A stretch of 64,000 nt of DNA, from assembly GCF_011386835.1 (NCBI RefSeq), contig NC_088794.1, positions 64,700,506 to 64,764,505 on the forward strand. Reading direction: 5' to 3'. Shown in pieces: positions 24,521-36,915 of the stretch (within the stretch, counting starts at the first letter, position 1; each line of letters opens with the position of its first letter). The DNA is from Chrysemys picta bellii (taxonomy: Eukaryota; Chordata; Testudines; Emydidae). Under the pieces are notes generated by a model. It had not been told where the DNA came from and did no database searches. It saw nothing but the letters and a program-made list of their open reading frames with translations. The position numbers and the translations under genes were made by a program.

Positions 24521-26880
24521 GATATTGGAAGATTCCACATTAGAAAGGAATTAACTACATAGCTTCAGAGGCTATTTTTGCCTAATATAATCTAAATCTG
24601 AGTATCAGAACAAAGAAACTGATTTAGAACAAAATCTTGAATATTTTCAGCCAGGCCTTCTTTTTATGCATGGAAATTACTCCTGTATTTTTGTGCCCAC
24701 AAATGAACCAGAGAACTAAATATTAGCCTTTCCCATGACATCTTTTGGGCTTGCAATTCACTGTAGTGAAAAAAATATGCGTGCAAAGTCTGCCCATAAA
24801 GGAATGTTGGGTTTTTGAAAATACAGGCTTTAGTGCATTGAGAATACAGTGCAGTTAGAAAACAGCAAACAAAACAGAAACAGATTAAAATTCTTATTAA
24901 TATCAACAAATATATAATATGATGCACACCCATTTCAGTATACTGGCTTTGGCTCATGAAATAAAATATCACAGCAAACAGTATATTGTTTCCACACATC
25001 TCAAACATGCAAATTAGTCTATGTCTTTTTGAAAGAGAGAGAAAACGTACCAGCCTACCAATAGAATTTGGGAAAGCAAACTGATTTAACACAGTTATTT
25101 GAATTTCACAAATGGCTATGGGATTCCCCTATCTCTTTGTTTCATACCATATATGGTATCTGTGCAATATCCACAGGGCAAATTATTCACTACCTTTTTC
25201 AAGATGAAAAAGCTACTGATTGGCATCAAACATCAAGAGGGATTTTGGCATTAGAATAGATTTACACTTGATGACATGTCAAAGCCTTGAAACAAAAACT
25301 GCAGAATTTACTCATGAATGCCGATGGCAAGCCATTTATTCAGTACTACGCACATCTTTCCAGGGATGGCATTCAACCATACCAAGAACAAAATACAGAA
25401 AACAAAACCTGGGTATATACTTGGAAATGAAAGTGTTTAACCAGAATGAACAAAATATGAGCCAACTTTACCTGTCGCCAGCTGTCACTTAAGAATAAAG
25501 AACATAACATTTGTGTACTATAGAGAGAAACTGAATCCATATACATAGGATCAACAGCAGTATGGGTGGGCAGGATAACTCCCACTATGAAGCTACTGTT
25601 CCTTTAGCAGAGATGACCTCGGACTAGTAATAGAGAGGAAAAAATGAACTAAAAGAGTACCCATAAAGCACTAGGTAAAATGAGCATATATGGCATGGTG
25701 CCAAATTTTGCCTTTTCTCCTTCAGCCTCTGAATACCAGTCAGTGCTTTTCTTATTTCAAGGTTTCCTTATTTGTATTAATAAACTACTTGTACATAATG
25801 TTGACAAAAATGTGATTCTTTTTGACATAGCCAGTTTAGTAGTCACAGAACATTTTTGGATGACACTTGTTAAAAGAATAAAGATATTGGTGTCTTTAAC
25901 CTACTGTTGGACGAGATATTTGATATGTGGGAAAGTTCATTTATGTAGTATTGGTGTAACTATTGCATGAGTAATGGTGTATGTGTGTGTGTTTACGCAC
26001 GCATGCACGCACATGTGTGGGTCTTTAAAGACACAATGGAATATGCAGATAGGTTCAACTCACATGTAAAGATGACAGTAAGTGATTTCAAGCGACATTA
26101 TCTTGGAGTGCAAATTTGTTCCTTCTGTAGATATATTAACGCTATGTTCCATTCAAGAAAGTGATAGGATTCACTTGTGTGGACATGATGCTGAAAGTTG
26201 TCTGTAATTTGTCTAAAATAGCATTAGGTGGATTTGATAACTGAAAGAAACAACTAAAATAAGAGCAAAGACAAATGATCCTTTTTAAAAAAAAAAATAG
26301 AGTTTACATTTCTCCTTCCATTTCCACTGAAGACAGACAAACAAGAATGACACTGTTTTAAAACTTTCAGGTTCTTTGGGATACCTTTTCATAAGAGATG
26401 GGTCAAAACTGAAAAACCATTGTCATACTTCTGAGGATCTGAAGTACTCTGGTGTCGGTAATGCCAAGCCAAAGCCTGACCAGTGAAGTTTTGCCCATCT
26501 CCAATTTTCATATTATGTTGAGATTTTGGACAAGGAAGAACACCGTCATTTTAAAATATTTAGAAAATGGTTTTGTATTTTGGTGTACTACGTAATTAAC
26601 TTTGCAAGCTTTTAATAAATAAAACACCTGAATACTGCTGGAGGCAGTTGTTTATTTCGTACTGTATTTTCACATAGCATGTTGCCTTGCAATGGATCAC
26701 TGGCCTACATAAAAGGCTCAAGCACACACAACCTAATACCATTTACTGCTTAATTTCAACCGTCTTCAGTGGCTGCACACACTGTTAGCTATCCAATACT
26801 GTTAAATGCAACCATCAAGCTAATTTTAATTTTTAAAATATTCAAATAAAATGAATTTTTATTGCAAGGCAAGTTCTAAG
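24521..26880. other. Unassigned AT-rich DNA
   Basis: No gene recognised. The minus-strand 142-codon frame at 24664-25092 is hydrophobic and without a known motif; I read it as chance. An alternating purine-pyrimidine tract (gtgtgtgt...acgcacgcatgcacgcacatgtgtg) lies at about 25977-26018. Confidence 0.45.
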
Positions 26881-26889
26881 GGCCTCGCA

Positions 26890-27110
26890 TTTGCAAAAGA
26901 GCTCAGTACCCAACTGTTTCTATTTAAATACTAAAAGAAGTGACTCTATTTTCAGCAGTGCTCAGTATCCAGCATCTCCCATTGTTTTCAATAACTGCTG
27001 AAAGCTACTGGATGCAGAGCACTTTTGAAAATACAGCCACTTCTATTAGAGACCTAAATGGGAGCTGAACGCTTTTGAAAATATGGCCCAAATTGTAGGT
27101 GCCAAGCTCT
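26890..27110. repeat. Cluster of fold-back repeats with attttcaaaag-type ends
   Basis: The copy at about 26951-27042 reads attttcagcagtgctcag... and ends ...gcagagcacttttgaaaat, an inverted arrangement. A partial copy precedes it (catttgcaaaagagctcagt, near 26890) and another follows (gagctgaacgcttttgaaaa, near 27063). They are the same family as the repeat at 20.36 kb. Non-coding. Confidence 0.5.
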
Positions 27111-27757
27111 TTTAAATGTCTGGTCCGAAGTATCCACGTCTCCTAAAGCAAACTTATAACAGGACAGCATTGTGGAGAAATGAGAGGAAGGGAGTTCCAA
27201 CATTACATGTGAACAAAGAGGAGAGCTGATCATGCAGAGATACAGGAGCAGAGAGGTGAGATAAATAATGTAGTCAGAGGAAAAGTTACGTACCCGAGAG
27301 TGGATGAGAAGTAACATGAAGGCAGACAGGTGTCTAATAAAATGTTATTTTAAAAAAAGATGGCATTCTTGCCATTTCTGATACATGCACTTGCAACCAC
27401 TGTGCTGTTAGGAAGCAGAAAGAACATACAATGGGTTTATTTAGTACTAGAACTTCATGTGCCTAGAAAGTCCTGTCCATCCAGATTCATATTAGTTGTG
27501 AAGAAAAGTAAGGCAAAGCACCACAAAAAAAATTACTTATAACAAGGCATAAAGTGCTCAGACTATTGTGTAGCCCTCAGTACATGTAACTTAGTATGAT
27601 AAACTTTTCAGCAACTTCCAAAATTAGCTGATGGTCATGGAGTGTAAGATAAAAACCATGCAACAAGAAAAGATCACAGAATATTGTTCTGGAGAATTTC
27701 AGAGGCCATGAATTCCAACATTTTCCTAATGGACCTTTTAAAACTAGATTTTTCTTA

Positions 27758-28092
27758 TGGCACTCTACACTACAAAATTAAGTTGACCTAAGTTATCTCG
27801 ACGTACAGCCACTGCAGAAATTAAATCGCTTTTGCATGTCCACACTACTCTCCTTATGTTGGCACCAATTTAACTGTAAGTGTGGAGAATTGTGGTACAG
27901 CTTCTGAAAGGCAGCAACAGTCAATGTAAGCAACGCAGTGTCTACACTTTGCCTTTTGTGGAGGTGGAGTTATTAAGTCAGGGTAGTGGGAGAGTTACAT
28001 CGGTGGGGACTACATTTCAGTATAGATGTTTACAGAGTTAGGTCAACATAAACTGCCTTTCGTCAACCTAACTCTGTAGCGTTGACCAGGCT
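27758..28092. mobile_element. Harbinger-type MITE (335 bp)
   Basis: The termini are TGGCACTCTACACTAC and, inward from the right, AGCCTGGTCAACGCTAC, with further similarity to AATTAAG/AGTTAGG. It is flanked by TTA at 27755-27757 and 28093-28095, the PIF/Harbinger target duplication. The inside holds known repeat text such as gcagcaacagtcaatgtaag. Non-coding. Confidence 0.7.
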
Positions 28093-28095
28093 TTA

Positions 28096-29730
28096 GTGAC
28101 ACCATCCACAGCTGACAAACCTAGCACATCTATTTAAAATTTTAAAATTGTTCTTGTGATATGAGTCTCTTACTGATGACAGAATAGAGAGCAGAAGAAA
28201 TCCTTATCTTCAAAAACGCCATTTCACGTTAGGACAGTAATCTCCCAATGGTGGGCAAAGGAGATACAGGTGCATGATGAGTATCTATGTATATGATCCA
28301 GTTCTTTAAATCAGTATTAGGGCTCAGAAGGTGCCTGCATTACCATAATCTCTCAACTCTTTGGAGAAAGCAACTTCCCTGAATGGAGCAAATTTCTTTT
28401 TCATGCAGAATAATTTGACCTTAATTCTAGGTGATATCCAAAGCATGGGGGCCTTGAATGACCTGACTATTGGGAAGTTTAATGTAGTACAGAAGGTGCA
28501 GAAAGAACAATATTCCTCTTTTGTACTGAAAACTGTAAAATTCTGAGAGGCTGCTCCTCAGGTTATTTTCTGCTCATATCCAAAACTACATCTTCTTCCT
28601 CCTGCATTCCAGGAGGCTCACAGCTGGGCTCCTGGTTTATGCAGAATCCTTTTATATTTCAAACAACCATTAAAAGCAAAGTAATTTATTGTAGAAAGAC
28701 TGTAATTTAAAGCAACACTGCACATTACGGAGCTGAGAAATTTATTTTAACACTATAATATACAGTAATTGAGGACAACCTCTAAATTAATTAAAAATGA
28801 ATAAGCTTTACTAAACTTTTTATTTTATACAAATGTTTACATTAATTTGTATTTTGAATATATGCTCATGGTTGGAGCCTGTATAGATGCTGAGCCAGGG
28901 GATTACAAGGTTACTATGGCAGTAATTTATTGTTCAACAGTTAAATGATTGCTGAATTTCAAATCATTAAAGTATGCCAGCATATAGGATAAGATTACTC
29001 AAAATACTTTGCACATACCATGTGAAAACATATACAACACTGATGGGATTAAAATCATCTATAGATGTACCTTTTTTTTCCTTTTTAGTAACTACATATA
29101 CCTGTCTAAATATCTGGATGTTGCTTAGGCAGGTAGCAGTTTTTCATTGAAAACAGGGCCAAAATGCACATTATTCTTAAGCCACGCAAATTAAATTTAG
29201 GCAGTGCATACATTGCATGTTCTATGCAAGTCATGTTGGTAGACTTGAACGAATGTCTGTCACTGTACACCGTGCATTCATATGCATATGATGTTTGTGT
29301 ATGTGTATTTAGCTGCAACTATACTAGTTCACTTTGAAAAAAGCTTTTAATTGTTGCATTCCTTACTGAATGATCTCCTAACCAGTGACAAAGGAGTTTT
29401 ACACCTTTGCTTTTCTCTGAAGTCTGAAATCTGACTGCAGCCAAAGAGTGCTGAAGTGAGTACATGCCTGAAGCAGTGGGTAATCACTTCAGCACAATTC
29501 AAACAAAACAATTTAAAAAAACACCAGACTGCTTTGGGAATGGCAAACAAGGGTGACCTTTTTGATTTCATGGATAATATAAATATGGAATATATGGTGT
29601 TGAGGGCAAAGAAAAACAAATGAAATAAATAAGAAGATTTTTAATCATTCCTGCCCAAGCAATATTGTATTTATATAGAGTATGTTACATTAGATTTTTC
29701 TGACAAATTTTTGTTCTATAGGTAGTGTAA
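28096..29730. other. Unassigned AT-rich DNA
   Basis: No gene or repeat recognised. Frames at 28361-28546, 29106-29318 and 29347-29619 have no recognisable features. Confidence 0.45.
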
Positions 29731-29734
29731 GCCA

Positions 29735-30740
29735 GAGGAAAAATAAGAATGTGCGGTTCCTACCACAAGGACTTTACAGTTTAAATCAAGCACACATAAT
29801 ACAGTTAAAGCTTGAAATCAGTCAAATACAACTTGGACACACATGACACACAGGATGACGGTTTAATCTCATAACATGATTTTTTTTTCCAACCATTTTA
29901 TTTATTTAGCTATTATTAAGGTGTGGCATTTGAATGGATAGGTATGTTTAGAGGAGCTAAAGAATGGAGCAGAATTTTGAAAGTGTAAGGAGTGGCATGG
30001 AAGAAGATGTGAAGCCAAGAGTTAGAGAAGAACAAAAAGGAGCATAATGAGTGAGCCTTGGGAACAGGCAACAGAAATGAGAGAAAACAAGAGCAGAGAT
30101 GTAGGCCTGGAAGAATTATGCAGGGCCTTGAAGATGGAAATGAAGCACAAATCTGATGCAGAAAGTTAGTAAAGCTATCAGCTCAATGAAGGGATTCAAA
30201 GAAGGGAGTGAAATGGAGTGACAATGTCAGAGCAACAGGAGAGAAAAGTGTTTAGCAGCAGAATTTTGAACAGGTTGGAGGGAGACAAAAATGGGGGAAT
30301 GATGGAGGGAGGGAGGGGCAAGATGATACTCTGGGAGACTAGAGAAGACAAGGTTGATTAGCCTAGGTGTAAAATGGCCAAGACAATGACATGCATATTA
30401 ATAGCAGGTCTTGAGAGGAAAGGATGGACTTTAGAAATAAGGTGCAGAGATGAAGAACTAGGATTTGGTGAGAGCATGAATGTGAAAAAGGAAAAAAGAG
30501 ATAAAAAATGAAAGTGGATTTTCAAGACTGGCAGAGGGAGAAGATAGAGATTATTATTTATTACAATGTACTGTGCACTTATACATAGATCTAAATGCAT
30601 CATCAACAGTGATAGAGATGATGAGGAGAAGGGAGGGAATATAAGAAATTCAAGTTTTATAAAGTTTAGTTTTAGTCAGTGGCATGATAACCACGTGGAG
30701 ATGTCAGAGATGGTAGACTAGAGAAATTCTGGGGGCAGAG
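29735..30740 (-). mobile_element. L2-type LINE, antisense
   Basis: The purine-rich plus strand reads as the reverse complement of L2 ORF2 and its 3' region. Landmarks include gcagggccttgaagatgga, gggattcaaagaagggagtg, gtcagagcaacaggaga, agcagcagaattttgaacag and ggtcttgagaggaaaggatg. The 3' part (ttcctaccacaaggacttta) lies at the left, as expected for a minus-strand copy. No long frame survives. Confidence 0.6.
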
Positions 30741-33221
30741 AGGTAAATTATCTCTGATGAGGCAAACATTATTTGAAATGGATAAAAGATTACATTTATG
30801 TTTTATATTTCAGTGATATCTGACAGTGGTTTTCATGTACTTTGAGTAAATGAGATAAGGCTATTCTTTTCTGCCTGTTGTCACCATTCTACACTTATTT
30901 GTCACACATCTGGTTGAGCTCCCTCTGTTGAACAATCACCCGACTGCTGTGAGGGGATCCAAATGTTGCACGCCAGGCACAGATCTCTCATTTGGTATTC
31001 CTCTTGGCAAAGTCCCCCAGAAACCAGTACTATCTTCCCCAAGCCTCCCCAGCAGCTCTTGCATGTTCCCTAGAATCCCATCAAAGGTGTGAGCCTTCTA
31101 ATTCACAGTTTACCTCTTCAGTGGCACGTGATAGTTAAAGCCAGAATACACACATATAGACTTTGCACAGAATTCTAAAACACCATTGATCTTTACTTAA
31201 CAGCACAACAGATATACAAATCTAGTAAAAACAATAAAAACTCACCTATATTTGTTTCCCCTGCCTGTTTTCTCATCACTCTGGAGAGTTCTTTGGGCTT
31301 GGGATTACTCCATTTTTAAATATAATCAGATATCAATACTAGCTAGTTTTCCCGGCCAATAGTGGCTACAGGTCCAGATAGCCAGTGATATCAATCTCAC
31401 ATTGCTTAGCAATTGCTTGTTCTAACAGCTAATATGATACCTTACATGAGGTATGAGGTCTGTTTCAGTGATGACCAAGTACCAGAGAATGGGAGACAAA
31501 TTAGCTGAATAGCTAGACATTAGTTGAAGAAAGAAAACAGCTAAATGGCTAATCTCTACTTGGAAATGTTAAACCTATCCTACATGTAAGCTCTTCTTCA
31601 CTATGAGTCACAACCTACAAGGCCCTGAGCCTCTCATCTCCCACTGACTCCTCTGGTACTAGGAGGAGCTCAGGTCTTTGCAGGATTGGGCACTATGACA
31701 TTATTGCTAATAGCAGCTAGTCTGCTGTTATCCTAGAGATATGGGACAAGAAACAGGTGGAGCAAAAATTTAATCATAAAGGGATGAAGCCAGATTTTCC
31801 CTATTGAGAACTTCATATAGCAGAAGACCCATCTGTAGCCAACCCATTCCATCCAAAAAGATGGAACAGGAGTTATGGCAAAAGGGGTCTATTGACAGAA
31901 CTGGGAAAGAGAGAGCATGAAGACCTGAACGCAGAGTTTTTCCCACTTGTAGGCTTCTTGCCCCAACTAAGGCTTTTTTTTTTCCCTGTAAGGAGGCACT
32001 CAGCAGCCCCATCCCACCAAAAGTCTAAGGACAGAAGGACACCTAGACAGTATGAAGAACTACAGCACACAAACCAAATACACAGTGGAGCAGGAAGAGT
32101 GCAGCAGCAGCATATCACCCTAAGAAGAAGAAGAATGATAAGTGAATGGACTAAAGTACATCATTCCACAGCAACCTGATACCATAAAAAAACTAATGGG
32201 GAGGTGCAAGGGGTAAAGGCAATCTTCTTTTATCAACAGGTTCCTCAAAATGAATGAAGAGAGAATACAGAGGGTGCGGGAAGTAAAGTCTCCCCATTGC
32301 CTCAACACCAAACAAATCAGGACTGTTGCAAATCACTGATAGATGCCAGGGGGTAGTTTATAATGCAAATGTCCATAATTACAGTTGTTTTGGTTATATA
32401 GTTTTATGATTTTTAAATCAAATGTTCTGTATATATTTCTAAATTATCTATGTTGTGGGGATGTGAGAGGTCAAGAAACAGCAATTCTGAATACTTAAAA
32501 TGTGAATAGAATATTTAGAATTGAATATTTAGGATACGTACACTTATATTTCAAAAAAAGAAAGGGTCACATTCCTGATTTCTTTGCACAAATAGATCAT
32601 CCACCAATTTTTTTCATGTCTGGTTTACCTGAATGCCTATAGCCAATATTTGTAATATTTATGTATTCAGTATTATCAGAAAACTGAAAAAGTTTCAATG
32701 CAGATGACATACGGTTACTATATATAGGTTTCTATGGACTTTACTTTTCTCAGGCTTCAGGGTTTTTTGGATTCTATTACATTTGTAAGAATATAGTTCA
32801 AATAAAAGTCCACAAATTAATACCATATATTGTTTGTATCTTTCTTTTTAGTGAGCATGAGAAAATATGAAAAGATTTAGGGGCAAATTTTATCAGGCCG
32901 AACGTTTTTTGCAGGTATGTTAGGGTTCAAGGAAGGAATGACTCCATCCCCTGCCTTCCCAAGATCTAGCTCTGCAATTACTACTCCCTATGCTACCAAC
33001 TGCAGTAGTCCCTATGGTTGATGTGCCCAATCTCCACATGGTGGAGGGGTTGGTGGATGCAAGGAGCACTAATCCTCTGACCCTTCCCTCTGAAACATCC
33101 TTCTGTGTTTGTACACAGGGAGTCTGCCATGGAGGTATACTCTATGGCATGTGGGGAAACCTCCTCTCTTTCTGCTCCACTATGGGTCATTGCCCTCCAT
33201 GCCTTCAGAAGGGTTTACCAA
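30741..33221. other. Unassigned DNA
   Basis: No gene recognised. Overlapping frames on both strands at 31770-32180 and 32990-33313 show no conserved domain. A gactcctctggta/taggaggagctc string near 31646-31670 resembles the centre of reptile fold-back repeats, but its edges are unclear. Confidence 0.4.
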
Positions 33222-33224
33222 TTA

Positions 33225-33452
33225 GGGTATGTCTACACTACATGCACTACAGCCGCACAGCTGCAGTGCATACATTTACTATAGCAATGGAAGGGCTTTT
33301 TCCATCACTTTAGTAAATCCATCCCCTTGAGAAGGTAGCTGCATTTACTGTGTGGGTTAGGTTGACCTCACTACGTCACATAGCGCACGAAATTTTTCAC
33401 AGCACTGAGTGGTGTAGCTAGATCGACCTATGTTTTAGATGTAGACCAGGCC
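33225..33452. mobile_element. Harbinger-type MITE (228 bp)
   Basis: It starts GGGTATGTCTACACTAC and ends ...GATGTAGACCAGGCC, inverted relatives. Flanking trinucleotides are TTA (33222-33224) and ATA (33453-33455), a TTA-type duplication with one change. Non-coding. Confidence 0.65.
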
Positions 33453-33455
33453 ATA

Positions 33456-34780
33456 GTGATTAGAATATTGATATGGGTAACCAAGTTTGGGAAGGGTTGC
33501 ACTGTTAAACAAGAGGATGCTTTTTATTATGTTCCTGTTAAAATATAGCAAAGAAAATAATAATCACATTTCTACACATAAATAGTATCACTACTTAATA
33601 CAGAACATAATTTTGTATGATTTTAAAGTCATGCCTCAACATTTTAAAAATGAATTAAGTAAATTAAATTATTAGAAGCACTGAATGTATTTTCACTGTC
33701 ACTTCCAGTTTACAATTTACTTACTTTTTAAAGCATATTCTAAAATATGCTGGGTCTCTATATCAATAATTTAAGTAAGTTTATTCAGAACAAGTCTTTT
33801 CAATAACATTCAGGCAATAATATATGCAAAAGCCATACCTAATGTTCATATTACGTAAAATAAGGCTATGTGAGTCTCAAAGAAGTGCCTGAGCTGATTT
33901 TACCATGACTTATTCATTCACTTAGTACTGCTTCCTTTTATTCTACCAGATCTACTTTAAAAATATTGGCTTGTAATTCCAGTTCTTACCCATCTCCCCA
34001 TTTCCAAAAGAAACGAATACTGAATTTCTGGATAAAAGTCATGAAATGAAATAGATTTGATGTCACCTCACACAAAGCAGTATTTCTAGTGTTAAAAAGA
34101 CAATACACAAGTTTATTTCTTGTAGATGTGAAAAAAAAACCATATTAATTTGTTTATTGTTAAAGCAGGAATCTCTGTAAACATCACCTACGAGAAGATA
34201 CTAAGTAAATGCTGTAGCACCTCATCTGTTCAATTTTGTATGTGCCTGCTTTCTCTGATCAGTCTAACCAAAATTCAAAGGCTAAATTAAAGTTCTTATC
34301 CCCAACCACATTTTGGTAAAAGATTGTGAAAAAAGGACTAAAATGTTTTAGGTAATCTGGATCTGACCTATAATTTTCTGGCCAATTCTACCATAATTCC
34401 TCTTAATTCAATGGCCAATAAAAACTGTCCTGCTTTATTTAATCCATTTTTCTCTGTGCTGAATGACAGATTAATTCCCTATTAATGTGGAATCTCTTGG
34501 TTTCCTTACCATATGTAAAGACAAATAACTAGCCCAACAAACGTTGGTAGTTTGCCCTGCAGCTAAAGCTAGGCAGAGAAAGGTAATTCCAATTCACAGA
34601 GAAATTCAATATTCTGAAATCTGGTTTAGTTCCAATTTGGAACAAATCCCCCGAAAATTTAAAATTCTCTGTAAAGGGAATGGAAGCCCAAGCTGCTGAG
34701 GAGTTGTGAGTCTGGGAGTTGGAATAGAGTCTCTGTCTGTACAATTTATTAATTCTGGTTGATACCGTGAAATTGCATTA
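33456..34780. other. Unassigned AT-rich DNA
   Basis: No gene recognised. The minus-strand frame at 34529-34744 has no known motif. Confidence 0.4.
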
Positions 34781-34784
34781 TAAC

Positions 34785-35375
34785 ATTGCTGTATTTTTGA
34801 ATGTCTTATGTGTCTAATGTGTATGTGAATTCCACCCTGCTGGCCTGGGCTGTGTCACGTCCTCCTAGACCATAACTTTCACCCTAATTCAGGTGAAAAT
34901 AGTTTAGAACAATGGGTGAGCTCACGCTTAGGAAAAATCAGTTGTATCCTATCCCTCTGCAGGGAGGAGGGAAAGTACAAACAATGGAAAATTACCAAAC
35001 CTAGAACAAAGAAACCCATGTGTTGGTAGGGTGATATATATAAAAATTCCCAGAGTCACAAAGAAACTGGAGAGAGAACTACGCAGGAACAGGAAATGTG
35101 GGGCACAAGACAGGAGGGGAACGGACTGGCCCAGGGCACAGAAGTAGGGCTAATGGAGAAGATTCCTTGTTTCCAGCACACTAGCAATGCTATGCAGGAG
35201 GAGGACCCGGACATCCCTAGAATGACCCGGCCCCCAGCCCAAAGAATATCCTGGACAGGTGAGAAAATAGACTGGGCAACGTATATTATTATTTTGTGTG
35301 GATCTGTGTAATTCTCATGTGATTAAGTAAAGAGCAATAAGGTGTTAGACTTAGAACAAAGTACCTCTTTGTGTA
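34785..35375 (+). mobile_element. Possible solo LTR or promoter-bearing repeat
   Basis: A TATA-like string tatatataaaaattcc at about 35035-35050 is followed by moderately GC-rich leader-like sequence, and later by gtaaagagcaataaggtgtt near 35325-35345, which resembles a polyadenylation region. This order fits U3-R-U5 of an LTR. I do not see clear TG...CA ends or a target duplication, and do not recognise the family. The frame 35096-35311 has no known domain. Confidence 0.25.
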
Positions 35376-35378
35376 TAT

Positions 35379-35485
35379 CAGTGATTTTCAATCTGTGGTC
35401 CACGGACCCCTGGGGATCTGCAGACTATATTTAAGATTTCCAAAGGGGTCCGCACCTCCATTTGAAATTTTTAGGGTCCACAAAT
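35379..35485. mobile_element. hAT-type element, left end only
   Basis: It begins cagtgattttcaatctgtgg and continues tccacggacccctggggatc, the left end of a hAT family (cagtgattttcaacctgtggtcc). No matching right end is found; the copy is truncated. The sequence to 35990 is otherwise unassigned. Confidence 0.55.
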
Positions 35486-35993
35486 GTAAACCGCTATATT
35501 ATACTAAACAATCATTTGCACCATCTCCAGGGAAAGTTAAACTGCAAACCAAAGGCTCACATAATGGGGTGGCGTTCTGTGAGAGGGTATGTTTATGCTC
35601 CTGAGTGTTTTGGGAGCAGTGCCTATCCTCCAGGCCTAAGACAGGTGGGCTGAAGGGCTGAAGGGCTCCATTTCCATGAAGGGATAACAAGAGTTCGTGC
35701 ACAGGAAATGTGCCAGAGAGGCCAAGGGAGGAACCAGTGCTGTTGCCTGCTGAGACACAGAGAAGATCCAGAGGCTTAGATTCCCCTCACAGCAATCTGG
35801 TGGGCGGCTAGCAGAGGCCACTCAACTAGGTTCTGTTACATAGGGTTCCCAGACCTTCTGCTCCTGGTCACCTGGTCAATTTCAACAGATCAACAAATTC
35901 TGATGAAAAAATGTTCTATCTGAATTTTTGCAACCAGCTCTACTTGCAGTCATACAATCCTGTGCTGTGATCCTATCAGATCTCAGAAGTTAA

Positions 35994-36271
35994 GGTCTGA
36001 TCTACACTAGAAAATCAGATCGGCATAACTACATCGCTCAGGGATGTGAAAAATCCACACCCCTGAGTGGTGTAGTTAAGCTGACCTAAGAGTCCCCATG
36101 TAGACCGAGCTAGGTCAACAGAAGAATTCTTCTGTCGGTCTAGCTATTGCCTCTCGGGGAGATGGATTACCGACGCCAACAGGAGAACCCCTCCTGTAGG
36201 TAGTGTCTACCTTGAAGTGCTACAACAGCACAGCTGCAGCACAGCTGTAGTGGTGAAGCATAGATATACCC
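35994..36271. mobile_element. Harbinger-type MITE (278 bp)
   Basis: The left end is GGTCTGATCTACACTAG; the right end, inward, is GGGTATATCTATGC. Flanking trinucleotides are TAA (35991-35993) and TGA (36272-36274), close to the TTA/TAA duplication of PIF/Harbinger. It contains gtgaaaaatccacacccctg, shared with the fragment at 42.1 kb. Confidence 0.6.
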
Positions 36272-36339
36272 TGAGGGTTGAGTGTCCAACTTGGAGGGAA
36301 TGCCCCCAATGAGCAGGTAGGTGCTGCAAGAGCTGGTGT

Positions 36340-36585
36340 TTGTGCCTAAGTAGGTAGCACTCTTCCCTCTGAGTTAGAATCGATTAGTGTTAGAGGAGCT
36401 GTGAAAAAGAAGGTGTCACCTTTCAGGTGAAATAAACAGGTCTGTCACCACTTTTGATCATTAAAAGTTCAATAATATTTCAAAAGTGTTGATCTCAGTA
36501 ATCTGGCCAATTATACAGTTATACAGCATAATTACTGTCTACCTAAAATTCTCCCTGCAGTATCAATTGGATAGGATGAGGGAGA
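36340..36585. repeat. Unclassified interspersed repeat, copy B
   Basis: It has tagcactcttccctctgagt, then tttcaggtgaaataaacagg, ttttgatcattaaaagtt, aatctggccaatta, tgtctacctaaaattctccc and tatcaattgg. It corresponds landmark by landmark to copy A at 23.4-23.65 kb. Confidence 0.4.
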
Positions 36586-36652
36586 TTCTCTGCTGCGGCT
36601 ACGATCTGCTCAGCGCCATGGGGAAGGGGTGCTATCAGTTATTGCTCCCTGA

Positions 36653-36915
36653 GGGCTAGTCTACACTTAAACTGCTGCAGCTGTCCTGCTGTAGCGCTTC
36701 AGTTCAGTTACTCACTACATCAACGGGAGAGGTTCTCTCACCACTGTAGTTAACCCACTTCCCTCAGAGGCAGTAGCTAGGTCAACAGCAGAATTCTTCC
36801 ATCAACCTAGCACTGTCTACACATAGTTAACTATGTTGCTCAGGGTTGTGGATTTTTCACATCCCCTGAGTGACACAGCTGTGTTGACACTTAACTTTTA
36901 AGTTTAGACTGGGTC
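36653..36915. mobile_element. Harbinger-type MITE (263 bp)
   Basis: The left end is GGGCTAGTCTACACTTAAA; the right end, inward, is GACCCAGTCTAAACTTAAA. Flanking trinucleotides TGA and TCA are not identical, so the duplication has decayed. The internal text (gttgctcagggttgtggatt) is shared in inverted form with the other MITEs here. Confidence 0.6.

Noticed and set aside
24664..25092. 142-codon minus-strand open frame, hydrophobic
   Set aside because: The product looks like AT-rich chance translation with scattered hydrophobic residues and no ordered membrane-protein pattern I know.
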